64,000 nt of DNA from Microbacterium caowuchunii (lineage in GTDB: Bacteria; Actinomycetota; Actinomycetes; Actinomycetales; Microbacteriaceae). The translations under genes were made by a program, and so were the position numbers. The stretch covers positions 1,550,001-1,614,000 of the forward strand of contig NZ_CP044231.1 of NCBI RefSeq assembly GCF_008727755.1, given 5' to 3'. Positions 63,907 through 64,000 of the stretch are shown piece after piece. The notes below the pieces were generated by a model that did no database searches, was not told the DNA's origin, and was given only the letters and a program-made list of their open reading frames with translations. The first letter of the stretch is position 1; the number at the start of each line of letters is the position of its first letter.

Positions 63907-64000
63907 ATGACGGCGTCAACGGGATACGCGGTGCTGACCGAACCGCGCGAAGGACTGGTCCGTGATCAGCGCGGGGTGTCGAATTCGGCAACCCTCATCT
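63907..64000 (+). CDS. partial CDS, hypothetical (cut by window edge)
   Basis: An open frame starting MTASTGYAVLTEPREGLVRD and running off the right edge without a stop. AGGAAGGAACGGAG stands just before the ATG, a strong ribosome-binding site, which is the main reason to call it. The 31 visible residues match nothing I recognise. Confidence 0.4.
   Translation, partial: MTASTGYAVLTEPREGLVRDQRGVSNSATLI

Noticed and set aside
63521..64000. Possible integrated element at tRNA-Leu(CAA)
   Set aside because: No integrase gene or repeat of the tRNA end is visible within the window.

Overview
The window is chromosomal DNA from a very GC-rich actinobacterium, most likely Microbacteriaceae and probably Microbacterium or a close relative. 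The evidence is gene content and order: pafB-pafC-tatA-tatC-helY-lnt-rbpA, divergent glgC/glgA, a DUF222/HNH gene, type-B ribosomal protein L31, an ANTAR regulator of the PdtaR type, and many GTG starts. It reads as a mostly ordinary chromosomal core. I found no prophage, insertion sequence, CRISPR array or large biosynthetic cluster.

Layout. 0-2.4 kb: a cut SURF1 gene, small membrane proteins and fabG. 2.4-9.2 kb: hydrolase, a decayed DUF222/HNH gene, serB, glgC and glgA back to back, an ABC ATPase and rpmE2. 9.2-13 kb: exonuclease, hydrolase, CGNR regulator, EamA exporter. 12.5-19.4 kb: a branched-chain 2-oxo acid dehydrogenase operon (E1 alpha, E1 beta, E2) with a divergent Lrp-type regulator, then a Tat-exported phosphoesterase and an acyl-CoA dehydrogenase. 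19.4-27.4 kb: phosphatase, sirtuin, rRNA methyltransferase, SGNH hydrolase, helicase, VIT1-like transporter, AraC regulator, tRNA-Leu(GAG). 27.6-41 kb: M20 peptidase, uppP, PAC2, HAD, trmI, FKBP lipoprotein, pafBC, tatAC, helY, lnt, rbpA. 41-48 kb: glycerophosphodiesterase, two SDRs, DUF308, dps, and a GH15/SMP-30/SDR operon. 48-56 kb is the most accessory part: a UvrA-like ATPase, an arsO-like flavoprotein divergent from arsR, two GNATs, a gene remnant and small DUF genes. 56-64 kb: SGNH hydrolase, a DUF885-LLM operon, polA, thioesterase, pdtaR, tRNA-Leu(CAA) and the start of a cut gene.

Genes that work together: glgC and the glgA/glgM-type enzyme feed glycogen or maltose-1-phosphate synthesis. 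The bkd operon and perhaps the acyl-CoA dehydrogenase degrade branched-chain amino acids. tatA/tatC can export Tat substrates such as the phosphoesterase at 16.4-18.2 kb, and lnt acylates lipoproteins such as the FKBP protein. pafB/pafC form a DNA-damage regulator pair, and rbpA tunes RNA polymerase.

Regulatory DNA is the most informative part. At least 23 genes carry a -10-like TANNNT hexamer (CANNNT at arsR) 6-8 bases before the start codon with no Shine-Dalgarno sequence, which points to widespread leaderless transcription and settles several starts. A 15-base operator-like element is shared by the arsR promoter and the GNAT promoter about 0.9 kb away. There are also a TTGAGC-type repeat at bkd, a perfect GGTTAC-N6-GTAACC palindrome before the acyl-CoA dehydrogenase, and an ECF-sigma-like promoter before rbpA. 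Oddities in genes are a doubly frameshifted DUF222/HNH gene, an E2 without a recognisable subunit-binding domain, and the C-terminal remnant of a 2'-5' RNA ligase-like gene.
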